NCBI GenBank assembly: GCA_963706515.1
Contig: CAVPMW010000018.1
Span: forward strand, 176,511 to 240,510
Direction of reading: 5' to 3'
Length of the DNA stretch: 64,000 bases
Source: CAVPMW01 sp963706515
GTDB lineage: Bacteria; Chloroflexota; Anaerolineae; Anaerolineales; UBA4823
The position numbers and the translations under genes are program-made. The notes under the pieces are model-generated. The model was not told the origin of the DNA, made no database searches, and saw nothing but the letters and a program-made list of their open reading frames with translations. Below, piece after piece: positions 7,285 to 15,897 of this stretch. How positions within the stretch are numbered: position 1 is the first letter of the stretch; the number at the start of each line of letters is the position of its first letter.

Positions 7285-9153
7285 GTGAATCCTGCTCGTA
7301 ATCGATCAACCATCATTTACTTGCTGTTGTTTGTAGCGATCATAGCAATGGTCGTGTTCAACTTCAACCAGCAAGCATCTGCCCAGGAGGTGCTCACCAT
7401 CAATGAGCTGTCCTCCCAGATCCAGGCTGGCAGGGTGGAGCGAGTGATCGAGGACGACAATCGGCTGCGTGTGATCTACAAGGACGGAAGCGAGAAAACC
7501 TCTCACAAAGAGACCACCGCTACACTAGTAGAGCAGTTGAAAGAGCTGGGCGTAACAACCGACCAGCTTGCTCCAGCAAATATCGTCATCGAGATCAAAC
7601 CACCCAGCGCCTGGCTTGGAATTGCCACCGCTTTGGGCTATATCCTGCCCTTCATCCTCATCGCCGGTGTATTTTGGTTCGTATTTCGCCAGGCTCAGGG
7701 CAGCAATAATGCCGCGCTATCCTTCGGGAAATCACGAGCGCGCATGTTCACCGGCGACCAACCCACGGTTACCTTTCAGGACGTTGCCGGTGTAGAGGAG
7801 GCCAAGGAGGAACTCAAAGAAGTTGTAGAGTTCTTGCGCGAACCCGAGAAGTTCATCCAGCTCGGGGCGCGCATCCCTAAAGGCGTCCTGCTGGTTGGAC
7901 CGCCCGGCACAGGCAAAACCTTGCTTGCCAAGGCTGTCTCAGGCGAAGCGGGTGTGCCGTTCTTCTCCATCTCCGGCTCGGAATTTGTCGAGATGTTCGT
8001 CGGTGTTGGCGCCAGCCGGGTGCGCGACCTGTTCGACCAGGCCAAACGCCACTCCCCCTGCATCGTCTTTGTCGACGAGATCGACGCTGTAGGCCGGCAA
8101 CGTGGGGCTGGCTTGGGCGGCTCGCACGACGAGCGAGAACAAACCCTGAACCAGATGCTGGTGGAGATGGATGGCTTCGACACGGATACGAACGTGATTA
8201 TCGTTGCCGCCACTAACCGCCCCGACATCCTGGACCCCGCCTTGCTGCGTCCAGGTCGTTTCGACCGCCGGGTTATCCTCGATCGCCCGGATATGCGCGG
8301 GCGTGAGGCAATCATTAAGGTGCACGTCAAGGGCAAACCGCTCGATACTGACGTTGACCTGAGCGTCCTGGCTCGTTCCACCCCGGGTTTTGTTGGAGCT
8401 GACCTCGAGAACCTGGTGAACGAAGCGGCGATCCTGGCTGCCAGGCGCAACCGGAAGACTATCGGTCAGTCCGAGCTGGAAGAAGCTATCGAGCGCGTCA
8501 TCGCCGGACCGGAGCGGAAGAGCCGTTTGATCAGCGAAGAGGAAAAACGGATCATTGCCTATCACGAAGCGGGGCACGCGGTCGTAATGAACGTCATGCC
8601 GTCAGCCGACCCGGTGCATAAGGTCACAATCATCTCGCGCGGCATGGCTGGCGGTTACACGATGTCCCTGCCTGAAGAAGACCGGACGTTGATGCCGCGC
8701 AAGAAGCTGATCGCAGACATGGTCGGGTTGATGGGTGGGCGTGCAGCCGAGGAGCTGGTCTTCGATGATATTACGTCCGGCGCATCGAACGATCTGGAAC
8801 GCGTCACGCGCATGGCTCGAGCTATGGTTACCCGCCTGGGGATGAGCGAAGAGCTCGGACCGATGGTTTATGGACAGAAAGAAGAGCTGATTTTCCTCGG
8901 GCGTGAAATTTCCGAGCAGCGCGATTACTCAGAAGCCGTCGCCGAAGAGATCGACCAGGAGGTGCGTAAGCTGGTCGGCGATGCGTATAATAAAGCACGC
9001 CAGATTTTGCTCGAGTACCGCGAGAAACTCGATGCAGTCGCCACCCGCCTGCTCGAGCTGGAAACGATCACGCGTGAGGAATTCGAGGAGATCTTTCCGC
9101 CGCCGTTCCCCAAAACCAGTGGAACCCCAACCTTGCTACCCGTAGCGGCTTAA
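7285..9153 (+). CDS. ftsH: ATP-dependent zinc metalloprotease FtsH
   Basis: A 622-residue membrane-anchored AAA+ protease that degrades damaged membrane proteins and regulators. Two membrane helices (about 8-26 and 108-131) enclose the extracytoplasmic domain. The AAA domain follows with Walker A GPPGTGKT (near 204-211), Walker B IVFVDEID (near 260) and the second region of homology LLRPGRFDRR (near 320). The zinc site HEAGH is near 428. All catalytic motifs are intact. The start is GTG at 7285, with GGAGG only 4 bases upstream; no better start fits. It is transcribed alone, with its own promoter, an operator-like block and a terminator at 9242-9290. Confidence 0.97.
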   Translation: MNPARNRSTIIYLLLFVAIIAMVVFNFNQQASAQEVLTINELSSQIQAGRVERVIEDDNRLRVIYKDGSEKTSHKETTATLVEQLKELGVTTDQLAPANIVIEIKPPSAWLGIATALGYILPFILIAGVFWFVFRQAQGSNNAALSFGKSRARMFTGDQPTVTFQDVAGVEEAKEELKEVVEFLREPEKFIQLGARIPKGVLLVGPPGTGKTLLAKAVSGEAGVPFFSISGSEFVEMFVGVGASRVRDLFDQAKRHSPCIVFVDEIDAVGRQRGAGLGGSHDEREQTLNQMLVEMDGFDTDTNVIIVAATNRPDILDPALLRPGRFDRRVILDRPDMRGREAIIKVHVKGKPLDTDVDLSVLARSTPGFVGADLENLVNEAAILAARRNRKTIGQSELEEAIERVIAGPERKSRLISEEEKRIIAYHEAGHAVVMNVMPSADPVHKVTIISRGMAGGYTMSLPEEDRTLMPRKKLIADMVGLMGGRAAEELVFDDITSGASNDLERVTRMARAMVTRLGMSEELGPMVYGQKEELIFLGREISEQRDYSEAVAEEIDQEVRKLVGDAYNKARQILLEYREKLDAVATRLLELETITREEFEEIFPPPFPKTSGTPTLLPVAA

Positions 9154-9164
9154 AATTATTGTTC

Positions 9165-9226
9165 GGAGTCCGCAGTTGTAGAGGAAAAGTTTCGCTAATA
9201 CCTTTGGGAGCTGCGTAAGTCATAAA
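9165..9226. repeat. Degraded relic of the GGACTTACGCA repeat
   Basis: GGAGTCCGCAGTTG near 9166 and GCTGCGTAAGTC near 9213-9224 are a weak inverted pair resembling the ends of the element at 1989-2041. The middle is unrelated. Low-confidence relic in the ftsH 3' region. Confidence 0.35.
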
Positions 9227-9241
9227 TATTGCTATTGCGAT

Positions 9242-9290
9242 GTGAAACGTCACTGCCAGCATATCAATGCCAGGGGCGTTTCACTTTTTT
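9242..9290 (+). terminator. Rho-independent terminator after ftsH
   Basis: GTGAAACG (9242-9249) pairs with CGTTTCAC (9277-9284) across a 27-base loop and is followed at once by six T (9285-9290). The next gene starts only 16 bases later. Confidence 0.7.
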
Positions 9291-9305
9291 ATTAAAGAGT
9301 GGTTT

Positions 9306-10280
9306 ATGAGTATTCAGATTGATCCTGCATACCAGGCGGCAATTGAGAACGTCGCCGGTTTCCCGGTTCCCCAATCAGGCTTTTTATTCATTGATGGCCG
9401 CGACCAGGCTGATTTCCTGCAGCGGCAGACAACGAACGATATTCAACTGCTCCAGCCCCACCGGGCGCTGCCAACCGTACTCACCAATCCATCTGCGCGC
9501 ATCCTGGACGTGCTTTATCTGATACAGGAGACAGACGCCATCCGGGCGATCACTCTACCGGGGCGCGGCAGCAGCACGGGAGCCTATCTCAAGAGCCGCA
9601 TCTTCTTCAAAGATCAGGTCCGGGTGGAGGATCACAGCCCGGACTTCCAGCAGATCGATTTGTGTGGGCCGCAGGCAGACCGCCTGGTCGAAAAGTTCGG
9701 TTTTGACCACCTGCCGGGCGGAGATGAAATAATAAGCGCTGAGCTGGACGGGGAGATGATTTTCCTGATGGGTTCGACCACCCTGCTCTGGCTCGGCGTT
9801 CGTCTGCTTGCTCCGCAGAGCACTTACCCTTCCATCCTCACCGTGTTTGACCGCGCCGGCGTTCCCCTGCTTACACCGGAGCTGTACCACGTACTGCGCG
9901 TTGAAGCCGGCTTGCCCTGGAGTGGTTTTGAGCTTAACGATAATTACACCCCATTGGAGACCGGTTTAGGCGGAGCAATCTCTCCTACAAAAGGATGTTA
10001 CACCGGGCAGGAAGTTATCGCCAGGCAGATTACCTACGATAAAATCACCCAGCGCTTGTGCGGATTGCGGTTGGAAGGCTCCGCCATCCCCGGCACGCCT
10101 GTCTGGGGGGAAAACCGTCAAATCGGTACGGTCACCTCGGCCGTAGAATCTCCGCGCTTCGGCTGGCTTGCTTTAGCCATCCTGCGCCGACCCTATTTTG
10201 CGCCAGGTACGGAGCTCCAGGTTGGGATCGCGCACGATACTTCCACAGCCGCTCGAGTAAGTGAGCTGCCTTTCCAATAA
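9306..10280 (+). CDS. ygfZ: YgfZ/GcvT-like folate-binding protein
   Basis: A 324-residue member of the glycine-cleavage T-protein fold. The YgfZ signature K-G-C-Y-x-G-Q-E is present as SPTKGCYTGQEVIARQ (near residue 232). The N-terminal domain shows GRDQADFLQRQTTNDI and the folate-pocket region ETGLGGAI. YgfZ proteins use tetrahydrofolate and help iron-sulfur enzymes such as the radical SAM tRNA-modifying MiaB. The start chosen is the ATG at 9306 (MSIQIDPAY); an upstream ATG at 9267 lies within the ftsH terminator stem and is unlikely. An AAAGAG lies 5 bases before it. Confidence 0.88.
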   Translation: MSIQIDPAYQAAIENVAGFPVPQSGFLFIDGRDQADFLQRQTTNDIQLLQPHRALPTVLTNPSARILDVLYLIQETDAIRAITLPGRGSSTGAYLKSRIFFKDQVRVEDHSPDFQQIDLCGPQADRLVEKFGFDHLPGGDEIISAELDGEMIFLMGSTTLLWLGVRLLAPQSTYPSILTVFDRAGVPLLTPELYHVLRVEAGLPWSGFELNDNYTPLETGLGGAISPTKGCYTGQEVIARQITYDKITQRLCGLRLEGSAIPGTPVWGENRQIGTVTSAVESPRFGWLALAILRRPYFAPGTELQVGIAHDTSTAARVSELPFQ

Positions 10281-10442
10281 TTCGACCTATCTCGAAACGC
10301 TAAAACGACCTGCTTATTAGCTGTAACTATTTCCCGATCCGGGCAGCTGCGCGCTGGTGCTTACCGGGAATACAGGTATCCCAGGCGAATATACCTTCAA
10401 TAAATTGTTTAACCGCGCCTTGAGAATATTTATATTTAACCC

Positions 10443-10471
10443 TTGACATTATTAATATATTTTATTATAAT
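10443..10471 (+). promoter_or_regulatory. Consensus sigma-70 promoter
   Basis: A perfect TTGACA (10443-10448), a 17-base AT-rich spacer and a perfect TATAAT (10466-10471). Transcription should start near 10478, giving a leader of about 59 bases for the SHOCT-like gene. The rest of the 256-base gap 10281-10536 shows nothing else clear. Confidence 0.88.
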
Positions 10472-10536
10472 AGCAATAATAATTCGATCAGTAAATAAGA
10501 ATTCTCAATGTTGACTTTAAGTTACTGGAGGATACA

Positions 10537-10953
10537 ATGAGTACTTCATCTCAATCCTTGAATGAGCCATCCGCTCAGGCAGAGCGGCGCAAAGTTCTGG
10601 ATATGCTGGCTAACAGCAAGATCGACTCAACCCAGGCAGCGGATTTGCTGGCTGCTCTCAATACTGGCTCCCGATCGACTTCCGGACCCCAGAGCGACGC
10701 TGCGCCCTCCGGCGCCAACCGCTGGCTGCGAGTGAAGATCACCGATACCTACTCCGGTCGCCCGAAGACAACTGTAAATGTCCCGGTTGGCATCGTCGAT
10801 TGGGGATTGCGGATTGGCGCCTGCTTCACGCCAGAACTCGAAGGCGTTGATCTCAATGAGCTGCGGTCTATCTTCTCATCTGGAATAGAAGGCAAGATCA
10901 TCGACGTTCTGGATGAGGTCGATGGCGACCACATTGAAGTTTTTATCGAATAA
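10537..10953 (+). CDS. SHOCT-like domain protein (YvlB/LiaX N-terminal type)
   Basis: A 138-residue protein. Residues 15-45 form a short helical hairpin (ERRKVLDMLANSKIDSTQAA) of the SHOCT-like kind found at the start of YvlB/LiaX proteins. Residues about 65-138 form the domain that usually follows (LRVKITDTYSGRPKTTVNVPVG, then IVDWGLRIGACFTPELEGV). No membrane helix. These proteins occur with LiaF-like envelope-stress genes, several of which lie at 42.8-46.9 kb. A strong ribosome binding site (CTGGAGGATACA) and a consensus promoter suggest high expression. Molecular function unknown. Confidence 0.75.
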   Translation: MSTSSQSLNEPSAQAERRKVLDMLANSKIDSTQAADLLAALNTGSRSTSGPQSDAAPSGANRWLRVKITDTYSGRPKTTVNVPVGIVDWGLRIGACFTPELEGVDLNELRSIFSSGIEGKIIDVLDEVDGDHIEVFIE

Positions 10954-10974
10954 AACATGCCCTGAATCAGGTCG

Positions 10975-11052
10975 AGCGGCTGTACTTTCCGCTAGCGGCT
11001 GTACTTTCCGCTCAGCGGCTGTACTTTCCGCCTAGCGGCTGTACTTCCCGCC
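10975..11052. repeat. Four tandem 19-20-bp repeats at the 3' end of the PEBP gene
   Basis: Copies of AGCGGCTGTACTTTCCGCT start at 10975, 10994, 11014 and 11034. The last (11034-11052) encodes the C-terminal GKYSR and the stop of the minus-strand PEBP gene. The other three lie beyond its stop. This is a slippage-type duplication of the gene end. Confidence 0.85.
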
Positions 11053-11589
11053 AAGCTGCCCCTGCCCAAGGATATGCCCTTGCATCGCTCGCTCAACTTC
11101 GGCTTTGCTGGCGCCTTCCTTGAGATCCAGTGCAGAATCCAGGGCATACAGCTTAAAAAAGTAGCGATGCGTCGATCCTTTCGGCGGGCAGGGACCCCCA
11201 TAACCTAACTTGCGGAAGCCGTTGCTGCCTGCAACACCTGTGCCGCTCACGCCCTCCGGAAGGCTCGCCAGATCGCCGGGTATGTTGAACAGCACCCAGT
11301 GCACGAAGGTTCCTGCCGGGGCATCCGGGTCATCCATGATGAGCGCCAGATTGTGGACTGTGGCTGGCTGACCGCTCCAATCGAGCTGTGGCGAGAGATT
11401 CATCCCATCGCAGGTAAATTTTATGGGGATGCGCTCCCCTTCTTTGAAGGACGGGCTGGAAACTGTTATGCTCATCGGCGGCACTCCTGCCTCATTCCCC
11501 TGATTTAGCTCTGATTTACAACCGGCGCTCATCAAGACGAGCGCTAGCAGCGATATGCTGCGGATAAAGCCGCGGATCATCGAGTGCAT
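11032..11589 (-). CDS. YbhB/YbcL-family PEBP lipoprotein
   Basis: A 185-residue phosphatidylethanolamine-binding-protein fold of the bacterial YbhB type. A lipoprotein signal is present (SISLLALVLMSAGC, lipidated Cys near 24). The ligand-binding region is clear: KFTCDGMNLSPQL, MDDPDAPAGTFVHWV and the GYGGPCPPKGSTHRY loop. The role of bacterial PEBPs is poorly known; they bind small anions or phosphate esters. The stop codon falls inside a tandem repeat. The gene follows the cyclase gene by 8 bases and is the last of the minus-strand run that begins at the PfkB kinase. Confidence 0.9.
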   Translation of the reverse strand: MHSMIRGFIRSISLLALVLMSAGCKSELNQGNEAGVPPMSITVSSPSFKEGERIPIKFTCDGMNLSPQLDWSGQPATVHNLALIMDDPDAPAGTFVHWVLFNIPGDLASLPEGVSGTGVAGSNGFRKLGYGGPCPPKGSTHRYFFKLYALDSALDLKEGASKAEVERAMQGHILGQGQLGGKYSR

Positions 11590-11597
11590 CCTTTTGA

Positions 11598-12236
11598 TTA
11601 CGGACCAACGAGGATCGTCCTTGCCGGGGCTCCTTCGCTGCCTTGCAGCTTTAGCGGCAAGCAGTAGAGCGTATAGCGCCCCTGTGCCACACCGGATAAA
11701 TCCAACCCTTCCACGATGATCATCCCGGCATTCAACAGCAGCCTGTGCGTCGTATGCGGATCGGAATAGGGAGCCACAGAAAGGTAATCGACTCCCACCA
11801 GCTTCACGCCGTGTTCAAGCAGAAATTCTGCCCCACTGCCATCGATAGCTACGAAATCGGTCTGAAATTCACTGATCCCCTGCTCCCAAAGGTGGGAGTT
11901 GCGCGTGCGGATCAAGAGCCGGCGGGTGCGCTTTGGTATGCTCGCTCCTTCGAGCAGTCTTCGATCGATAACGGCAGCCGTATCTGCCAGGTGCAGAACG
12001 TACGCACGCCCGGTTAATGTCTTCAAGTCCATCCACTCCACTGTGCGCGGATCATCGCCTAAAAAGTGGAGCGGTGCATCCACGTGGGTTCCGGTATGTG
12101 CGCCGAAACTCAAGCGAGTAATATTCACCTCGTCACCGGCAGCCATATCGGCAGTTTTCTCCAGGAGTATCGGCGAGTCGCCGGGCCAGACGGGAAGGTT
12201 TGGGGAAATCGTCAGGGAAATATCATAAATTTGCAT
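11598..12236 (-). CDS. Cyclase family protein (kynurenine formamidase-like)
   Basis: A 212-residue metal-dependent hydrolase of the cyclase family (PF04199). The defining metal motif HxGTHxDxPxH is present as HTGTHVDAPLHF near residue 47. SLTISPNLPVWPGDSP at the N-terminus and KLVGVDYLSVAPY further on are also typical. Relatives hydrolyse N-formylkynurenine, isatin or other amides; no other tryptophan-degradation gene is nearby, so the substrate is open. It lies between a UspA gene (46 bases upstream) and a PEBP gene (8 bases downstream). Confidence 0.88.
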   Translation of the reverse strand: MQIYDISLTISPNLPVWPGDSPILLEKTADMAAGDEVNITRLSFGAHTGTHVDAPLHFLGDDPRTVEWMDLKTLTGRAYVLHLADTAAVIDRRLLEGASIPKRTRRLLIRTRNSHLWEQGISEFQTDFVAIDGSGAEFLLEHGVKLVGVDYLSVAPYSDPHTTHRLLLNAGMIIVEGLDLSGVAQGRYTLYCLPLKLQGSEGAPARTILVGP

Positions 12237-12282
12237 TTATTCGCCTCGCTCGATCAGGAATCCGCCCCAGACTTAGGCCGGT

Positions 12283-13215
12283 TTAAGGCTCGCTTCCCCG
12301 GTGGGTAAACCCGACTGGGACCAGCAGCATCGGGATATTCAGCTTGCTGGATACTTTGGGGGTAAAGCTGCCAGACCAGAAGGCGTCCATCCCTGTCTTA
12401 CCGTGGGTAGCCAGGACGATCAGGTCCGCATTTATCCTGCGGGCGGCGTTGACAATCACCTGCACCGGATCCCCCCGATCCACTTCAGCAGTGAGAGAGA
12501 ACCCCCGTCCGCGCAGCTCGCCCAAACGCTCTGTAAGGTATTCTTTCCCGCCTTGTTCAGCCATATCCAGCACCGCGGCCATTGAGCCTGGCAGCATCCA
12601 GCCGGTTGCTGCAGCTTCCCAGTTAAGATTTTCGATTTTCGGGATCACCATGAGCAAATGGATAGCAGCCTGGCAGAGTGCAGCCAGGTCAGTGGCGTAC
12701 TCCAGTCCGCCTTCGTGCTCGCGTTGCCCATCCAGCGGCACCATAAAGCTGCGCCATGCTCCAGCCCCAGGGCGCGCCGCGTGTCCCGCGGATAACGGAG
12801 GAACGAGCATCACTGGAGCGCTCCCCGCTGCGATCACTTGCTGAGGGATGTTGCCAAATAACCAACCGCGCACGCCGCTGCGACCGTGGGTGCACATGAC
12901 GATCAGTGCTTCTTCCATCTCCTGGCTGTGCTCCACAATCGCTGCAGGGATGTCGCTGACCGCGTAGGTGTGTACGTGCGTGCTCACCGGCGTTCCAGGA
13001 TCGAAATACTGGGCAGCTTCGTCTGACAGGTAGGATTCGGCTTCTCCAGGATCGGACAGATGGCGCTCGTGGTGGACTTCGTGCGGCGCATCGCGCTCGA
13101 TAAGGTGAAGCAAAGTTACTTCTGCGCCAGTTATTTGTGCCAGGCTGGCGGCGGGAGGCAAGGCTGCCTCCGCTAATCTGGAGCCATCCAACGGAATAAG
13201 CAGACGCTTGAACAT
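12283..13215 (-). CDS. Universal stress protein with two UspA domains
   Basis: A 310-residue tandem UspA protein. Domain 1 (about 1-140) begins MFKRLLIPLDGSRLAEAALPPA and has the ATP-loop CTHGRSGVRGWLFGN. Domain 2 (about 155-305) has MVPLDGQREHEG and LATHGKTGMDAFWSGS. The first domain's G-x2-G-x9-G-S/T site looks mostly kept, suggesting nucleotide binding. It starts only 4 bases after the end of the Nramp transporter gene, so the two are co-transcribed; this pairing of Nramp and UspA suggests a role in metal or stress homeostasis. Confidence 0.92.
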   Translation of the reverse strand: MFKRLLIPLDGSRLAEAALPPAASLAQITGAEVTLLHLIERDAPHEVHHERHLSDPGEAESYLSDEAAQYFDPGTPVSTHVHTYAVSDIPAAIVEHSQEMEEALIVMCTHGRSGVRGWLFGNIPQQVIAAGSAPVMLVPPLSAGHAARPGAGAWRSFMVPLDGQREHEGGLEYATDLAALCQAAIHLLMVIPKIENLNWEAAATGWMLPGSMAAVLDMAEQGGKEYLTERLGELRGRGFSLTAEVDRGDPVQVIVNAARRINADLIVLATHGKTGMDAFWSGSFTPKVSSKLNIPMLLVPVGFTHRGSEP

Positions 13216-13219
13216 GGCA

Positions 13220-14521
13220 TCAAATCCTAAAAACGACCTGGTAGATTAAGTAGAGGTTCAAGGCGATGATCAGGACAGCGATCACGCACATAACGGCTGT
13301 AGTCACCCGGTTATTGACCAACACGCCCATAATATCTCGGCGGCGGGTAAAAATAATCAGAGGGATAACGGCAAAGGGCAAGCCGAAGCTGAGCAGCACC
13401 TGGCTGATGACCAGGACCCGCGTCGGGTCCCAGCCCAGGAAAATAACGATGAGGGCGGGCGCCATAGTCACCAGACGGCGCACCCAGGGCGGGATATGCC
13501 GGTGTAAAAAGCCCTGCATGATCATTTGACCCGCCATCGTCCCCACCGTTGAAGAGGATAACCCGGAAGCCAGCAGGGAGATCGCGAATACCGTCCCCGC
13601 TGCACGTCCCAACAGCGGCTGCAGGGTCAGGTAGGCGTCTTCAATCGAGCCTACAGAGGTAAACCCCTGGCGATAAAATGTGGCAGCCGCCATGATCAAC
13701 ATGGCGGCGTTGACCAAACCAGCAACGCCCATCGCCGCTAAAACATCGATGATCTCGAAGCGGAATAAGCGCCGCATCTGCGCTGGCTCACGCACCACGA
13801 TCCGGTTCTGGGTCAGCCCCGAATGCAAATAGATGGCGTGGGGCATGACCGTTGCTCCTAAGATGCCTGCCGCGAGCAGGACGCTTTCCGGACCGGCAAA
13901 CTGCGGTACGACAGCGTGGTAGATCACCTGACTCCACTGCGGCTGGTCAAGGATCGTCTCGATAACATAGCAGACTGCGACCACTCCAACCAGGGCGGTA
14001 ATCACTGCTTCCAACGGTCGAAAACCGCGCCGTTCGAGACCCAGGATCAGGAATGTGGTAATCCCGGTCAGGATTCCAGCCAGCCACAATGGGATGCCAA
14101 ACAAGAGGTTGAATCCGACTGCCGCGCCCAGGAATTCAGCCAGGTCGGTAGCCATCGCCACCAGCTCCATAACGACCCACATGCCGATAGTCGTCCGGGG
14201 AGAGAAGTGTTCACGGCACTGCTCCGCCAGGTTCTTCCCTGAGGCAATCCCCAACTTTGCCGAAAGCCCCTGGATCAGCATCGCCATCAGGTTGCTGGCA
14301 ACGATTACCCACAACAGCAGATAGCCGAACTGCGCCCCGGCTGCGATGTTGGTGGCAAAGTTGCCGGGATCAACATAAGCCACACTGGCGATAAACGCAG
14401 GGCCTAAGAATGGCAGCATGCGGGAGAACCTACCCCGTTTGCTTTGCCCGCTGAGCACCTCTACGGCTTGCTGGGTGGTAACGGCACTTGCATCTCGGGC
14501 TGGTGAGCCCTTATCAGCCAT
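13220..14521 (-). CDS. mntH: Nramp family Mn2+/Fe2+ transporter
   Basis: A 433-residue inner-membrane carrier that imports Mn2+ or Fe2+ with protons. Both metal-site motifs are present: DPGNFATNI in the first helix and MPHAIYLHS in the sixth. About eleven hydrophobic segments are seen, and the conserved GQMIMQGFLHRHIPPWVRR follows helix 8. The N-terminus carries about 30 extra polar residues. No yybP-type manganese riboswitch was recognised in the 47 bases upstream, and transcription probably comes through from ahcY. The UspA gene follows with a 4-base gap. Confidence 0.93.
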   Translation of the reverse strand: MADKGSPARDASAVTTQQAVEVLSGQSKRGRFSRMLPFLGPAFIASVAYVDPGNFATNIAAGAQFGYLLLWVIVASNLMAMLIQGLSAKLGIASGKNLAEQCREHFSPRTTIGMWVVMELVAMATDLAEFLGAAVGFNLLFGIPLWLAGILTGITTFLILGLERRGFRPLEAVITALVGVVAVCYVIETILDQPQWSQVIYHAVVPQFAGPESVLLAAGILGATVMPHAIYLHSGLTQNRIVVREPAQMRRLFRFEIIDVLAAMGVAGLVNAAMLIMAAATFYRQGFTSVGSIEDAYLTLQPLLGRAAGTVFAISLLASGLSSSTVGTMAGQMIMQGFLHRHIPPWVRRLVTMAPALIVIFLGWDPTRVLVISQVLLSFGLPFAVIPLIIFTRRRDIMGVLVNNRVTTAVMCVIAVLIIALNLYLIYQVVFRI

Positions 14522-14568
14522 CCAGGTGATCGCCTTTCTTGCAGATATGGACGATCCGGTTGAGCGGT

Positions 14569-15828
14569 CTACGTACCTTCTTCCCAGGAGTTGAGATACT
14601 TTACCTGCTGGTCGCTGAGGATATCGATCGTAACGCCCATCGCCTGTAATTTCAAGTAGGCGATCTGTTGATCGATCTCGGTTGGAACGCTGTATACCTT
14701 GTTCTCCAGGCTTCCCGCATTACGCAGCATGAACTCTGCGCTCAAAGCCTGGTTGGCGAACGACATATCCATCACGCTGGCGGGATGACCCTCGGCTGCA
14801 GCCAGATTGACCAGGCGACCCTCGCCCAGCAGATTCAAGCGCCGCCCGCCGGGCAGGATGTATTGCTCCACGTAGGGTCGCGCCAGGTATTTCTCCTCCG
14901 CCATCGCCTCTAGCGCCGGGATATTGATCTCGACATTGAAGTGTCCGGAATTGGCAAGGATAGCTCCATCTTTCATCCGGTCGAAATGCTGCTGGTCGAT
15001 GACGTTTATATCCCCGGTCATCGTGACAAATATATCCCCGAGGCTGCTTGCCTGGTCCATCGGCATCACCCGGTAGCCGTCCATTACGGCCTCCAGCGCG
15101 GGCAGCGGATCCACCTCGGTGACAATCACATTAGCGCCCATACCGCGCGCCCGCTGGGCAAAACCGCGGCCGCACCAGCCGTAGCCGGCGACCACTATTG
15201 TCTTACCGGCGAGCAGGATATTCGTGGCGCGCACAATCCCATCCAGGGTGGATTGACCGGTCCCGTAACGGTTATCGAAGAGATGCTTGGTCATGGCATC
15301 ATTGACTGCGATTACCGGGAATTCCAGGGCGCCGTCAGCAGCCATTGCTCGCAAGCGGATCACGCCTGTGGTTGTCTCCTCCGTCCCGCCGATAACATCC
15401 GAGAGCAATTCCCGGCGGTCCTTGTGCAGCGTACCTACCAGGTCTGCCCCATCATCCATCGTCATCTGCGGGCGATGCTCCAATGCAGCATGGATGTGTT
15501 TGTAATAGGTTGCGTTGTCTTCACCTTTAATCGCATATACCGGGATCTCGAAATAGGTCACCAACGCGGCTGCCACATCGTCCTGCGTGGAGAGGGGGTT
15601 GGAAGCCGTAAGGACGAGGTCTGCGCCGCCAGCATGTAAGGTTTGTGCCAGGTTGGCAGTCTCCGTGGTCACGTGCAGGCAGGCAGAGAGACGCAGCCCT
15701 TCCAGGGGGCGCTCTTTTTGGAATCGCTCTCGGATCTGGCGCAGGACCGGCATCTCCCGCTCCGCCCATTCGATACGCCGCCGCCCACCTTCAGCTTGTT
15801 TAATATCTTTTATATCGTAATTCGCCAT
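14569..15828 (-). CDS. ahcY: Adenosylhomocysteinase (SAH hydrolase)
   Basis: A 419-residue NAD-dependent enzyme that splits S-adenosylhomocysteine into homocysteine and adenosine. Visible: CLHVTTETANLAQTL at the substrate site, SNPLSTQDDVAAALV, the NAD-binding VVAGYGWCGRGFA (near 215) and the C-terminal LKLQAMGVTIDILSDQQVKYL. It lacks the long insertion of some bacterial forms, like the shorter archaeal/thermophile type. The neighbouring PfkB kinase upstream could remove the adenosine, which would pull the reaction forward. Confidence 0.96.
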   Translation of the reverse strand: MANYDIKDIKQAEGGRRRIEWAEREMPVLRQIRERFQKERPLEGLRLSACLHVTTETANLAQTLHAGGADLVLTASNPLSTQDDVAAALVTYFEIPVYAIKGEDNATYYKHIHAALEHRPQMTMDDGADLVGTLHKDRRELLSDVIGGTEETTTGVIRLRAMAADGALEFPVIAVNDAMTKHLFDNRYGTGQSTLDGIVRATNILLAGKTIVVAGYGWCGRGFAQRARGMGANVIVTEVDPLPALEAVMDGYRVMPMDQASSLGDIFVTMTGDINVIDQQHFDRMKDGAILANSGHFNVEINIPALEAMAEEKYLARPYVEQYILPGGRRLNLLGEGRLVNLAAAEGHPASVMDMSFANQALSAEFMLRNAGSLENKVYSVPTEIDQQIAYLKLQAMGVTIDILSDQQVKYLNSWEEGT

Positions 15829-15897
15829 GCTTTACTCCATTCATTTTAGCTTATGGTAACACCGACTCAGGAAAAAGAGGACCCGGTAATCTGTCGT

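Noticed and set aside
7776..8577. Long minus-strand frames across ftsH
   Set aside because: Shadow frames of a strongly conserved gene; Ser/Arg/Pro-rich without motifs.
10975..11052. Tandem repeats as a possible CRISPR remnant
   Set aside because: Units are directly adjacent without spacers and encode the end of the PEBP gene.
14522..14568. A manganese (yybP-ykoY) riboswitch before mntH
   Set aside because: The gap is only 47 bases and shows no matching structure.
14941..15639. A 232-codon plus-strand frame
   Set aside because: Antisense to ahcY; composition and lack of motifs mark it as a shadow.
15829..15897. An SAH riboswitch before ahcY
   Set aside because: The gap is 69 bases and no conserved SAH-riboswitch core was recognised.
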